The notes under the pieces are model-generated. The model was not told the DNA's origin, did not search any database, and was given only the letters and a program-made list of their open reading frames with translations. From the NCBI GenBank assembly GCA_016716265.1, contig JADJWQ010000006.1, forward strand, positions 930,001 to 994,000: a DNA stretch of 64,000 bases, in the 5' to 3' direction. The stretch comes from Planctomycetota bacterium. GTDB taxonomy: Bacteria > Planctomycetota > UBA1135 > UBA2386. The position numbers and the translations under genes are program-made. This document shows positions 24,903-33,973 of the stretch, piece by piece (positions within the stretch are counted from its first letter, which is position 1; each line of letters begins with the position of its first letter).

Positions 24903-27900
24903 CGCAGGTCGACCGCGCCGAGGTCGCGCCGTGGCGCCGAGGTCGTCGCGCGGAGCGTCAGCACCGGCGCGCCGACCGGCAGGTCGAACGGCAGCGCGAA
25001 CGCCGCCGTGCGCGGTCCGCGCCACAGCGGCACCAGCGCGCGGCCGGCGAGCGCGGCGGTCAGCTCCGCGGGCAGGTCGTAGCCGGCGACGGCGACGACA
25101 CCGCCGACCGCGGTCGCACGCGTCACCCGCGCGACCGGCGCGCGACCGAGCGCCACGTCGAGTGCCGCCAGGGAATCCCCCGCGCTGACGACGCCGTCGG
25201 CATCGGCGTCGCGCTCCGCGATGGCCGTGGCGCCGAGCCGCGCGCTGAGCTTGCGCACGTCGAGCACGGTGGCGCGGCCGTCGCCGTCGTCGTCGGCGAC
25301 GAAGCCACGCCGCGCACCGCGCAGGAACAGCGCGCTCGCGGCGGGACCACCGTCGAGGACGACGCGCAGCCGTCGCCCGTCGACCGCGGACCGTGCGAGC
25401 AGGAATGCCGGATCGACGAGGGCAGCGGCGAGCTCCACACCGTCGGCGACGTCGCCGTGCGTCCTGAGGGCGACGACGAGGTCGATGCTCGCGCGCGCAC
25501 CGAGCGGGCGGTCGTCCAGCACCAGCGCGACCGGCGCGCCGTCGTCGGCCGCGGCCGGAGGAGCGCTCCGCGCGAGCACCGGCTCGGCGGCGCTGGCGGC
25601 GCCGTCGCCGTCGAGGTCGCCGACCAGGACGAGCTCGGCGACCGCCTCGGCAGCGGGGAGCGTCCCGGCCACCGCGGCGGTGAGCTGCGCGAGCGTCGCG
25701 GGCGTGTCGCTCGCGTTGCGAACGCGCAGCGCCAGTGCGTCGAGCTGCGCGCCCGGCGAGAACGCCCGCGGCGCCGCCGTCGTCGGGCGGCGCGGCGTGA
25801 CGACGATCGTCGGCGCCGTCGCCTCGCGCAGGTCACAGCGCATCGCGAGCACGTCGGTGTCGCCACCCAGCGCGCCCTGCACCACGCCGGTCGACCACGG
25901 GTAGTCGGCCGAGCTCGACCGCCCGACCGCGACGATCCCGGCGCCACCGTCGACCACGGCGACGCCGTACAGCTGATCGCGCTGCGTGCCGCCCGCCACC
26001 CACACCTGCTGCGGCAGACCGAGGCTCGCGTCGAAGCGCGCGACGAACGCGTCGAGCACGCCACCGCCCGGGCCGCCCACCGGAGCCCCGGGGTCGCCGG
26101 GGAACCCGTAGCCTTCGGTCTGCCCGACCACGACGACGTCGCCATTCGGCAGGATCGCGACGGCCTCGCCGAGGTCGTCCTCGGTGCCGCCGAGGAGCGT
26201 CGCGGCACGCAGCGTCGTGAGGTCGGCGGAGAGCCGCGCGACGAACGCGTCCTCCTGGTCGCCGCCGCCGTCGAGCTGATAGCCGCCCGCCGTCAACGGG
26301 AAGGTGGTGTCCGGGTTCGGGATCGTGCCGAGCGTGTTGTCCTCGGCCGTGCGGCCCGTGACGACGACGTCGCCGCTGCGCGGGTCGATCGCGAGACCGA
26401 GCACCGCCTCGTAGCCCTCACCGCCGAGCGGGGTCGCCGCGACCAGCCGCGCACCGTCGGCGGACAGGCGTGCGACGAAGCCGTCCCACAGGCCGTTCAC
26501 GCGCGGCTGCAATGCGCCGGGTGTCGCGGGAAAGTCGACGGACGCCGTCCAGCCGCCGATGACGACGCTGCCGTCCGCAGCGACGTCGACGTCGGTCACG
26601 TAGTCGAGCGCGACCCCGCCGAAGTAGGTCGCCCAGATGTAGTCGCTGCCGTCGGGTCGCAGGCGCGCCACCCAGCCGTCGGGCACGACGATCGGGCTCG
26701 ACGCGAAGATCCGCTGGTACGCGCCCGGCGTGGACACGATGTCCAGCGAGCCGGTGAAACCCGCGATGGTCAGCGTGCCGTCGCCCGGGTCGACGTGGAT
26801 CGCACGCAGCGTGTCGTCATTGCCGCCGCCGACATAGCTCGAATAGCGCAATGCCGAGCCGTCCCCCGACAGGCGGACCAGGAACGAGTCGCCGAGGCCG
26901 AGCAGCGCACTCCGCCCACCGAACGCTGGCTGCACCGCATCGGCGGTCACCGGGAAGTCCTCGGAAGAGGTCGTGCCGACCGCCCAGACCGAGCCGTCGG
27001 GGGCCAGCGCGAGATCGGTCACCTCGTCGACGTCGCTGCCACCGATGTAGGTGCAGAAGCGCAGGCTGCGGCCGTCGGGGCGCAGGCGCGCGATGAACGC
27101 ATCGCGCCCGCCCTGGCTGCGCCAGGCGCCCGGCGTGGTCGGGAAGTCGCTCGAGCCGGCCCAGCCGCCGATCAGCAGGTCGCCGTCCGCGGCGACCGCG
27201 ACGGCGGCCGCCGAGTCGCTGAGCGCTCCACCGAGGAAGGTCGCCCATTCGAAGCCGGGGTCGACGACCAGCGGGCCCGGCGGCAGCACCTCGCGCGCCG
27301 CGAAGCCGAAGCCCTGCGGTCCGCGGAGCTCGAAGCCCACGGTGACCGGCATGTCGCCGTGCGCCGTCGCGACCCACGAGCGCGGGGGTCGCTGGTCGAG
27401 GTGCACGGGCGTGCCGTCCGGGAGCCGCGCGTGGCAGCGCAGCGCGCCGTCGGCGAGCAGCTCGAGCCGCTCGGCCCCATCGACGCGCAGCTCGAGCGCA
27501 GCGAGGTCGGCGCCGGCCGCGACGTGCACGTCGTAGGCGAGACCCGCCCGGGTGCCAGCGGGATCGGGCTCGGCGCGCAGCTCGAGGTCGATGCCGGCCC
27601 GCACGCCGCACAGCCGCGCACGCGTCGTGCAGCGGCCGGTCGCCGGGCGCCCGTCCCGGCCGAGCCGCAGCACGCGAGCCGCCGGCTCGCCGGCCGGCAC
27701 GGCCTGAGCGCCGGCCGCTGGCCACTCGACGGCGAAGCGCAGCGCGACGCCACCGCCGGGACCCTCGGCGCGAAGCACGAACGCCGCATCCTCGACGAAG
27801 CCGACCTGCGCACCCCCGAGCGCGGCGAAGCGCACGCCGGTGGGCCACGCGCCGCGATTCTCGACGAAGGTGGGATGACCGCGCAGGCCGAGGCCGGCGG

Positions 27901-28033
27901 CGGCCTCCAGCGCGCTGGCGGCCGGCGGCGCGACCGAGCGCGCCGGGCGAGCCGGTAGGACGAGGCAGGCGACCAGCGCACCGGCGGCGAAGCCGGTGGC
28001 GCGGAGCGCCAGGAGCTGCAGGGATCGCGACAT
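24899..28033 (-). CDS. Secreted SBBP-repeat beta-propeller protein with dockerin-like EF-hands
   Basis: This 1044-residue protein starts with a signal peptide (RATGFAAGALVACLVLPARP) and an N-terminal domain of the DUF7948 type (FVENRGAWPTGVRFAALGG). Residues about 260-740 are propeller repeats with WATFLGG, GDLLIGGWAGSSDFPTTPGA, TYIGGSDVDEVTDLALAPDG and related SBBP units. An Ala-rich beta region follows. The C-terminus has two Ca-binding loops (DDDGDGRATVLDV and DADADGVVSAGDS), spaced as in dockerin type I modules. Such proteins are exported and may assemble on cell surfaces or cohesins; no enzyme motif is seen. It overlaps thiD by four bases. Start ATG at 28031-28033. Confidence 0.85.
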   Translation of the reverse strand: MSRSLQLLALRATGFAAGALVACLVLPARPARSVAPPAASALEAAAGLGLRGHPTFVENRGAWPTGVRFAALGGAQVGFVEDAAFVLRAEGPGGGVALRFAVEWPAAGAQAVPAGEPAARVLRLGRDGRPATGRCTTRARLCGVRAGIDLELRAEPDPAGTRAGLAYDVHVAAGADLAALELRVDGAERLELLADGALRCHARLPDGTPVHLDQRPPRSWVATAHGDMPVTVGFELRGPQGFGFAAREVLPPGPLVVDPGFEWATFLGGALSDSAAAVAVAADGDLLIGGWAGSSDFPTTPGAWRSQGGRDAFIARLRPDGRSLRFCTYIGGSDVDEVTDLALAPDGSVWAVGTTSSEDFPVTADAVQPAFGGRSALLGLGDSFLVRLSGDGSALRYSSYVGGGNDDTLRAIHVDPGDGTLTIAGFTGSLDIVSTPGAYQRIFASSPIVVPDGWVARLRPDGSDYIWATYFGGVALDYVTDVDVAADGSVVIGGWTASVDFPATPGALQPRVNGLWDGFVARLSADGARLVAATPLGGEGYEAVLGLAIDPRSGDVVVTGRTAEDNTLGTIPNPDTTFPLTAGGYQLDGGGDQEDAFVARLSADLTTLRAATLLGGTEDDLGEAVAILPNGDVVVVGQTEGYGFPGDPGAPVGGPGGGVLDAFVARFDASLGLPQQVWVAGGTQRDQLYGVAVVDGGAGIVAVGRSSSADYPWSTGVVQGALGGDTDVLAMRCDLREATAPTIVVTPRRPTTAAPRAFSPGAQLDALALRVRNASDTPATLAQLTAAVAGTLPAAEAVAELVLVGDLDGDGAASAAEPVLARSAPPAAADDGAPVALVLDDRPLGARASIDLVVALRTHGDVADGVELAAALVDPAFLLARSAVDGRRLRVVLDGGPAASALFLRGARRGFVADDDGDGRATVLDVRKLSARLGATAIAERDADADGVVSAGDSLAALDVALGRAPVARVTRATAVGGVVAVAGYDLPAELTAALAGRALVPLWRGPRTAAFALPFDLPVGAPVLTLRATTSAPRRDLGAVDLR

Positions 28034-28254
28034 GGACCGGGGGCGGGCGGCGCGCGGGACGGGACGGCCGGCGGGGTTCCGGCGGCTGGCGCGCGTCGTT
28101 CGGGACGGTGGGACTCGACAGTCTACGCCAGCGCCGGGCAGCGCGCGCGCGCCCGGGACCCCGCCCGAGACACCGACCCCGTAGCCGGCCCCCACGGTCG
28201 GGCCCGGCCCGCGGACCCGGACGCCCGGCGGACGGCCCCCGGCCCCGGCTCGGA

Positions 28255-29322
28255 TCACTCCTGGACGCCGCCGAGCCCGCCGACCGTGATGTCGGAGCGG
28301 CCGACCGCGGCGAGGATGTTCCGCTCCAGCTTGCGCTCGAAGCGGCGCAGCGTCCGCTCGTCGTCGTCGGGCAGCGCGATGAAGCCACCGGCGAGTGCAC
28401 CGTGGCCGCCGAACGAGCCGTCGCCGTCGAGCGCCTGGCGCAGCAGGTCGTAGGCGTCGCGAGACAGCTCGGTGCGCAACGACACGTAGTAGACGCTGCC
28501 GCACAGCCCGCCGCAGAACACGGTCTGCTTGCCCTCGCAGCGCAGCAGCAGGTCGGCGACCTCCGCGACCATCTCGGGCGAGGACACGCGGCCGAGCGAG
28601 CACAGGATCAGGTCGTCGTAGATCCGCACGTTGTTCAGCGCGACGCGCAGCGTGCGGAAGTAGTCCGCGGGCAGCGCGGGCTTGTGGATCTTGTGCAGCA
28701 CCGCGAAGTCGGCGAGGCGCTGCACGTGCTCGTGCACCCGGCGGTCGAGGTCGCTGACGTTGCGGGACATGTCGCCGGTGTCGGTGCGGATGCCGTACAG
28801 CAGCGCGGTCGCGAGCGGCCGCGGGATGTCGACGCCGGTGTCGAGCAGGTAGCCACCGACCATCGAGCTGGTCGCGCCGACGTCGGTGCGCACGTCGTGG
28901 AACGCCGCCCGCACCTCGGAGCCGGGACCGGTCGGCGGCACGTGGTGGTCGACGACGATGTCGATCGCGCGGCCCGTCGGCAGGTGCGTGTGGCCGAAGC
29001 CGGGCTGCGTGTCGACGACCGCGAGGCAGTCCCAGGCATCGGGCTCGACCTTCTCCTGCGGCGTCATGCCGATGCCACAGCGCCTCACCATCTCGCGGTT
29101 CTCGGCCCGCATGATCCGGCCGGCGAAGCCGAACTCGGTCTTCATGCCGAACCGGCGCTCGGCGAGGTGGCGCAACCCCATCGCGCTGGCGAGCGAGTCC
29201 GGGTCGGGGTTCGCGTGGGTCAGGACGAGCAGGCTGCGCCGCTCGCTGAGCACCTCGAGCAGCGCGCCGGTCCGGTCGTCCATGCTGGGCTTCTCTCGCT
29301 GAGGCAGCTTGCGCTGGGCCAT
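28255..29322 (-). CDS. DHH-family phosphoesterase (NrnA/PAP phosphatase type)
   Basis: The 355-residue protein shows the DHH motifs LTHANPDPDSLASAMGL (I), the VVDTQPG (II) and IDIVVDHHVPP (III, the DHH itself), and a DHHA1 end with GSFGGHGALAGGF. It also has RTDTGDMSRN. NrnA-type enzymes degrade short RNA oligomers from the 5' end and convert pAp to AMP; others hydrolyse c-di-AMP. The substrate cannot be told from sequence. The start is taken as ATG 29320-29322; an internal ATG at 29283 (MDDRTGALLEV) would remove a basic leader. It follows the palindromic repeat region and stands apart from other operons. Confidence 0.88.
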   Translation of the reverse strand: MAQRKLPQREKPSMDDRTGALLEVLSERRSLLVLTHANPDPDSLASAMGLRHLAERRFGMKTEFGFAGRIMRAENREMVRRCGIGMTPQEKVEPDAWDCLAVVDTQPGFGHTHLPTGRAIDIVVDHHVPPTGPGSEVRAAFHDVRTDVGATSSMVGGYLLDTGVDIPRPLATALLYGIRTDTGDMSRNVSDLDRRVHEHVQRLADFAVLHKIHKPALPADYFRTLRVALNNVRIYDDLILCSLGRVSSPEMVAEVADLLLRCEGKQTVFCGGLCGSVYYVSLRTELSRDAYDLLRQALDGDGSFGGHGALAGGFIALPDDDERTLRRFERKLERNILAAVGRSDITVGGLGGVQE

Positions 29323-29435
29323 GTCGGCAGGATCGGGCGCGGCGCGCGGCGGCGCCGGTGCCGGTCAGATTAAGGGCGACGGGGATCGCCGTCGACGCGG
29401 TCCGGCCTTCGGCTCCCCGGTGGGGCACACTCGCT

Positions 29436-29612
29436 CGGATGATCCACGAGATCCCGTCGCGAGGTTGCGCAGGTTGCTGGCCGGTGAGGAGTCGAGTCGG
29501 TTCCGCGCCCAGGCGTGTTCGTGCGACACGTCGAGCGCGGGTTCGGCTCGACGACGACGCCAGCCAGCGACTTGCGTGACCGCAGCAGGGATCTCGTGGA
29601 TCATCCGGGCTA
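29436..29612. repeat. Palindromic repeat element with long inverted arms
   Basis: Left arm 29436-29481 starts CGGATGATCCACGAGATCCC. The right arm, on the opposite strand from about 29609 leftward, begins with the same 20 bases and stays similar for about 46 bases (roughly 80% identical). The about 80 bases between are also weakly self-complementary. The outer end of the right arm reads CCGGGCTA and overlaps the TAG stop of the gene at 29610. The same sequences recur at 51.75-51.84 kb. No transposase is present. A mobile non-autonomous repeat or a structured RNA is possible. Confidence 0.8.
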
Positions 29613-30497
29613 GAGCCCGAGCTTGTCGAGGAAGGCGTGGCAGCCGCGCAGCTCGGCCGGTGACACCGCGGGATCGAGTTCGACGACCAGTGGGCAGCGG
29701 CGCGCCGAGCGGGCGACGTAGTCCGCGACCAGCGCGAAATCCACCAGCCCCGAACCCGGCGGCAGGTGCAGCTCGCCGGGCGCGCTGTCGCCGAGCGAGA
29801 ACCCCGCGATGCGGCCGGCGGCGGCGTCCAGCCACGCGCCCTGCGCCTCGCCGAGCGCCTGCTCCCGGCACGCGACGACCGCGGCATCGTGCCAGTAGGC
29901 GACCTTCCGGCCGGCGAGATCGCCCAGCACCAGCTCGAGGCCGAGCGGGTCCGCGAGCGCCAGCGACGACCGCCCCGCCGACAGGCAGAAGTGCAGCTCG
30001 GGTCGCGCCCGGCACAGCTCCCACAGCGTCCGACAGACGATCTCGAGGTGGACGTCGCGGACGCGCTCGCGCAGCCGCTGGAGCGCAGCGGGGTCGAAGC
30101 CGTCCCCGGGCCGCACGAGGTCGACCGGCTCGAGCTCGCGGTTGTCGACCGGCAGCGTGCCGGGCTCCAACACGACGCAGTCGACGCCGAGTGCGGCCGC
30201 GCGGTCGGCGGCCTCGAGCAGGGCCGCCACCGCTGCCGCGCGGCGTCCCGAGTGCCGGCTCGCGAGGTCGCGGTCGGGCCGGTCCGCGAGGGCTGTGCGG
30301 GCGGCGACGTCGAGCGCCGGTGCGAGCTCGAACGGCAGCTCGCGCGCCGCGTGGCGCAGCGCGGCGAAGTCGAGCGGTCGCGACGCCGGCCGCGGCTGGA
30401 GTCCGCGGAAGCCGGCCTCCAGCACCCAGACGGCGAGCCGCTCCGGCTCGCGCGGCCCGTGCACGGCGGCGAAGGCCGCGCCCAGATACCGCTTCAC
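29610..30497 (-). CDS. Sugar phosphate isomerase/epimerase-like TIM-barrel protein
   Basis: The 295-residue protein has a TIM-barrel pattern ending in strand motifs such as CVVLEPGTLPVDN, HFCLSAGRSSLALA, VAYWHDAAVV, AGFSLGD and CPLVVELDP, with AGFRGLQPRP near the N-terminus. This is the AP-endonuclease-2/xylose isomerase-like superfamily, in which Glu, Asp and His residues bind a divalent metal; the four ligands are not all obvious here. Start is GTG at 30495-30497. The TAG stop falls inside the right arm of the palindromic element, so its last residues may have been reshaped by the repeat. Substrate unknown. Confidence 0.65.
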   Translation of the reverse strand: MKRYLGAAFAAVHGPREPERLAVWVLEAGFRGLQPRPASRPLDFAALRHAARELPFELAPALDVAARTALADRPDRDLASRHSGRRAAAVAALLEAADRAAALGVDCVVLEPGTLPVDNRELEPVDLVRPGDGFDPAALQRLRERVRDVHLEIVCRTLWELCRARPELHFCLSAGRSSLALADPLGLELVLGDLAGRKVAYWHDAAVVACREQALGEAQGAWLDAAAGRIAGFSLGDSAPGELHLPPGSGLVDFALVADYVARSARRCPLVVELDPAVSPAELRGCHAFLDKLGL

Positions 30498-30632
30498 GGG
30501 CGCGCCCTCCGCGCCATCACCACGCCTCGCCAGAGCTGCATCACGGCGCCATCACACGGCGGCGGGCGACCTGGGACAAGCCCGCGCCCGCGCGCGCTTG
30601 ATCGCCGTGTGCGGCTCGTTTCGACTGGGCGG

Positions 30633-32300
30633 GTGCAGACGCCCCCCCAGCCCGCGCTCCCGGCCGACGCGCAACCTCCGGTCCGCTTCGGCCTCGTCGA
30701 CATGGGCTCCAACGCGATCCGCCTGCAGATCGTCGAGCTGGTGACGGCGACCGGCGAGGTCCGCACGCTCGAGAGCCACCGCGCGCCGGTCCGCCTCGGG
30801 CGCGACGTGTTCATGACCGGCTTCGTGCCCCCCGACGTGATCGACGCGGCGGTCGACTCGCTCGCGCGCTTCCGCGAGTCGTGCACGCGGCTCGGCGTCG
30901 TGCAGATCGAGGCGATCGCGACCTCCGCGATGCGCGAGGCCCAGAACCGCAACGAGGTGCTCGAGCGGATCCGGGCGGCGACCGACATCGTCGTGCGCGT
31001 CGTGTCGGGCAGCGAGGAGTCGTACCTGCTGACCGCCGCCGTGCGCAGCCGCCTCGACCTCACGCACGGCCGATCGCTGCTCGTCGATCTCGGCGGCGGC
31101 AGCGTCGAGGTCAGCATCCTCGACGCCGGCGAGGTCGTGTACACCGACTCCTACCGGCTCGGCGCGCTGCGCGTGCTGCACGCACTCGACGCCGACGACG
31201 GCGACGGCGACCCGCACGGCGCGTCGTTCCTGCAGCTGCTCGACGACTATGTGGCGGCGGTCGAGGGCCGCATCCGCGACCATTTCGGCGAGGTCAAGAT
31301 CGACCGCTACGTCGCGACCGGCGGCAACATCGAGACGCTCGCGGATCTCGCGATCCGCGCCGGCGGCGCGCGGCGCGACGGCGAAATCGACGCCGTGCCG
31401 CTCGAGTTCCTGAAGGACCTGACCGGGCGCCTCGCGATGCTCAGCTACCGCGAGCGGATGGAGCAGTTCGACCTGCGGCCCGACCGCGCGGACACGATCC
31501 TGCCCGCCGCCGTCGTCTATTACCGGATCGGGCGCGCCGCCCGCGCCGAGGTCGTGCTCGCGCCGCGCGTCGGCATGCGCGACGGCCTGCTGCAGGAGCT
31601 GCTGTCGGGCTACGTGCGGCACTCGCGCGAGGCCGACCGCCGCGAGGCGCTGATCGCGGCGTCGCACGGACTCGGCCGGCGCTACCGCTACGACGAGCGC
31701 CACGCCGAGGCGGTCCGGCGACTCGCCCTCGAGGTGTTCGACGCGACGCGGCCGTTGCACGGGCTCGGCGCGCTCGAGCGGACGATGCTCGAGGTCGGCG
31801 CGCTGCTGCACGACATCGGCGTGTTCGTCAACAACAGCAAGCACCACAAGCACTCGTGGTACCTGATCCGGGAGTCGGAGCTGATCGGCCTGACCGACGC
31901 CGAGCGGGAGATCGTCGCGCTGGTCGCCCGTTACCACCGGCGTGCGCACCCGACCCGCAAGCACTGGGGCTGGGCGGGGCTGACCGCCGAGGACCAACGG
32001 CGCGTCCATCGGCTGGCGGCGATCCTGCGGCTGTGCGACGGCCTCGACCGCGGCCACCAGGACAAGATCGCCCACCTCCAGGTCGCGGTCACGCGCAGTA
32101 CACTCGAGCTACGCCCGGTGCTCGCCGCCGGGTTCCGCGCATCGGACCTCGCGCTGGAGCGGCTCGGTCTCGACGACAAGGGCCGGCTGTTCCAGGAGGT
32201 CTTCGGACGCCGGGTGCGACTGCTCGAGCCCTTGACCGACGTCGCAGCGGGCGGTGAGGTCGCCGAAGAAGGCGTTCCCAGCAAGCAGGCGCGGCGATGA
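30633..32300 (+). CDS. ppx: Exopolyphosphatase (Ppx/GppA family) with HD domain
   Basis: The 555-residue protein shows the ASKHA motif GLVDMGSNAIRLQIVE, EAIATSAMREAQNR, VVSGSEESYLL, RSLLVDLGGGSVEVSILD and VATGGNIETLADLA. Its C-terminal region has an HD-type GALLHDIGVFVNNSKHHKHSWYL. Ppx releases phosphate from polyphosphate and GppA hydrolyses pppGpp; relatives cannot be separated by sequence alone. The start is uncertain: the ASKHA strand begins before the ATG at 30702, so a GTG at 30633 (or 30609) must be used. The next gene encodes a CHAD-domain protein and begins in its stop codon (ATGA), which supports polyphosphate as substrate. Confidence 0.9.
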   Translation: MQTPPQPALPADAQPPVRFGLVDMGSNAIRLQIVELVTATGEVRTLESHRAPVRLGRDVFMTGFVPPDVIDAAVDSLARFRESCTRLGVVQIEAIATSAMREAQNRNEVLERIRAATDIVVRVVSGSEESYLLTAAVRSRLDLTHGRSLLVDLGGGSVEVSILDAGEVVYTDSYRLGALRVLHALDADDGDGDPHGASFLQLLDDYVAAVEGRIRDHFGEVKIDRYVATGGNIETLADLAIRAGGARRDGEIDAVPLEFLKDLTGRLAMLSYRERMEQFDLRPDRADTILPAAVVYYRIGRAARAEVVLAPRVGMRDGLLQELLSGYVRHSREADRREALIAASHGLGRRYRYDERHAEAVRRLALEVFDATRPLHGLGALERTMLEVGALLHDIGVFVNNSKHHKHSWYLIRESELIGLTDAEREIVALVARYHRRAHPTRKHWGWAGLTAEDQRRVHRLAAILRLCDGLDRGHQDKIAHLQVAVTRSTLELRPVLAAGFRASDLALERLGLDDKGRLFQEVFGRRVRLLEPLTDVAAGGEVAEEGVPSKQARR

Positions 32301-33871
32301 CCAAGGTGCCGCAGGAGATCGAGATCAAGCTGCTCGCCGGCGGCGCGGCCGTCGACGACGACGCCCTCCGCCGCGCGGCGGCGCAGCACGGCATCGAGCT
32401 CGCCGAACCACAGGAGCGCGAGCAGACCGACATCTACCTCGACGATCGCTCGCTGCACCTGACGCGCGCTGGCGGCGGCCTGCGCGTGCGCGAGACGACC
32501 GATGGCAAGCGCCTGACGCTCAAGCTCAAGGGCCGCCGGCGCGGCGCCCTGCACGAGCGCGAGGAGCACGAGCTCAGCTGGTCGGGTGCGCTCCCCGACC
32601 GTGCGGAGCAGCTCCCCGAGGCGCTGCGCGATCGCGTCGAGCCGATCCTCTACGACGCCGCGCTCCGCCCGGTCGTCGTGCTGCACACGCGGCGGCGGAC
32701 CTTCGCGGCGAGCCGCACGGCGGACGGCGACACCGAGCGCGCCGAGCTGTGCGTCGATCGGGTGACGGTCGAGGACGGCCACGGGGTGCGCGCCGCGTCG
32801 TTCCAGGAGCTCGAGATCGAGCTCGCCGGCGGCATCGGCCCGGACGCGTGGCTGCGCTTCGCCGAGCACCTCGGTGAAGAGCTGGCGCTCGAGCCGTCGC
32901 GCATCGACAAGCTGGAGCGCGCGCTCCGCACCGGCCGCGTCGCCACGCTGCCGGACCGGCCGATCGAGCTGCGCCCGGACCTGACGCTGCGAACCGCTGC
33001 GCTGCGCGTGTTCGACAAGCACCTGCGCCGCATCCAGAGCGAGGAGGCGCGCGTCCGCACCACCGACGCCGCGGGCGCCGTGCACCGGCTGCGCGTGGCC
33101 TGCCGCCGGCTGCGGGCATCGTTCCAGACCTTCGCGCCGTGCTTCGCGCCGGGCGAGCTCGCCGACCACGTCGCCCACGTGAAGCGCACCGCGGGCGCGT
33201 TCGGCGCGGTCCGCGACCTCGACGTGCTGGTGGCGCATCTCGAGGGGCTGCGACCGCAGCTGCCAGAGGCGCTGCACGACGGCCACGACCGCGCGCTCGC
33301 CCACCTGGAGCGACGGCGCCGGAAGCTGCTCGACGCTCGCCGCGGCCGGCTGCGCGAACCGAGCCGGCTGCGCGCGCTGGCCGCGCTGCGCGACTTCGTC
33401 GAGCGACCGCGGGACCACGACGTCGACCTGACGCCCCGCCTGCGCGACGGCGCGCGACGGCTGCTGCTCGACGCGCTCGACGACGTGCTCGCGCACGCGG
33501 CGCGGCTCGGTCCCGAGGCCCCCGCCGAGGACCTCCATGAGCTGCGGATCCGGATGAAGCGGCTGCGCTACACGGCCGAGAGCTTCGTCGACGTGTGGGG
33601 CGCGGCCCTCGAGGACTTCGTGGCCCGCACCACCGAGCTGCAGGACGCGCTGGGCGCCTTCAACGACGCCGAGGTCGCGCTGGCCCGGCTGCGCAAGCTC
33701 GGACGACGGCTCGCCGGCTCGGCGGCGGACGGCGCGCTGGCGGTCGGCGCGTGGATGCAGCTCCAGGAGCAGCGGCGGAGCGACGCCCGGCGCCGCTTCG
33801 ACACGTGCTGGACGCGCTTCGACGCGACGGCGCTGCGGCCCGCGCTCGACGGACTCTTGACCGGAGTGTGA
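32297..33871 (+). CDS. CYTH and CHAD domain protein (polyphosphate-linked)
   Basis: The 524-residue protein has an N-terminal CYTH fold with the ExExK motif EIEIKLLAGG, then LYLDDRS-like IYLDDRSLHL, RLTLKLKGRRRG and SIDK-like SRIDKLERAL. CYTH enzymes act on triphosphates. From about residue 215 a CHAD helical domain follows with many conserved His/Arg/Lys (VHRLRVACRRLRASFQTF; DLHELRIRMKRLRYTAESF), which binds polyphosphate granules in other bacteria. It overlaps the ppx stop by four bases. The pair likely works in polyphosphate turnover or granule targeting. Confidence 0.9.
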   Translation: MTKVPQEIEIKLLAGGAAVDDDALRRAAAQHGIELAEPQEREQTDIYLDDRSLHLTRAGGGLRVRETTDGKRLTLKLKGRRRGALHEREEHELSWSGALPDRAEQLPEALRDRVEPILYDAALRPVVVLHTRRRTFAASRTADGDTERAELCVDRVTVEDGHGVRAASFQELEIELAGGIGPDAWLRFAEHLGEELALEPSRIDKLERALRTGRVATLPDRPIELRPDLTLRTAALRVFDKHLRRIQSEEARVRTTDAAGAVHRLRVACRRLRASFQTFAPCFAPGELADHVAHVKRTAGAFGAVRDLDVLVAHLEGLRPQLPEALHDGHDRALAHLERRRRKLLDARRGRLREPSRLRALAALRDFVERPRDHDVDLTPRLRDGARRLLLDALDDVLAHAARLGPEAPAEDLHELRIRMKRLRYTAESFVDVWGAALEDFVARTTELQDALGAFNDAEVALARLRKLGRRLAGSAADGALAVGAWMQLQEQRRSDARRRFDTCWTRFDATALRPALDGLLTGV

Positions 33872-33973
33872 GCGTCCCGTGCGCGGTGCCGCCCGGCGCG
33901 CCGGCCCCGCGATCCGCTGCGCGGGGCGTCGCCCCGCGGCGCCGGGTCTGCTATCGTCCTCCCCCCGCATCCC

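Noticed and set aside
29766..30632. Upstream open frame extending the ppx gene
   Set aside because: It runs opposite to the TIM-barrel gene and reads as low-complexity Arg/Ala text; the ASKHA motif fixes the true start near 30633.
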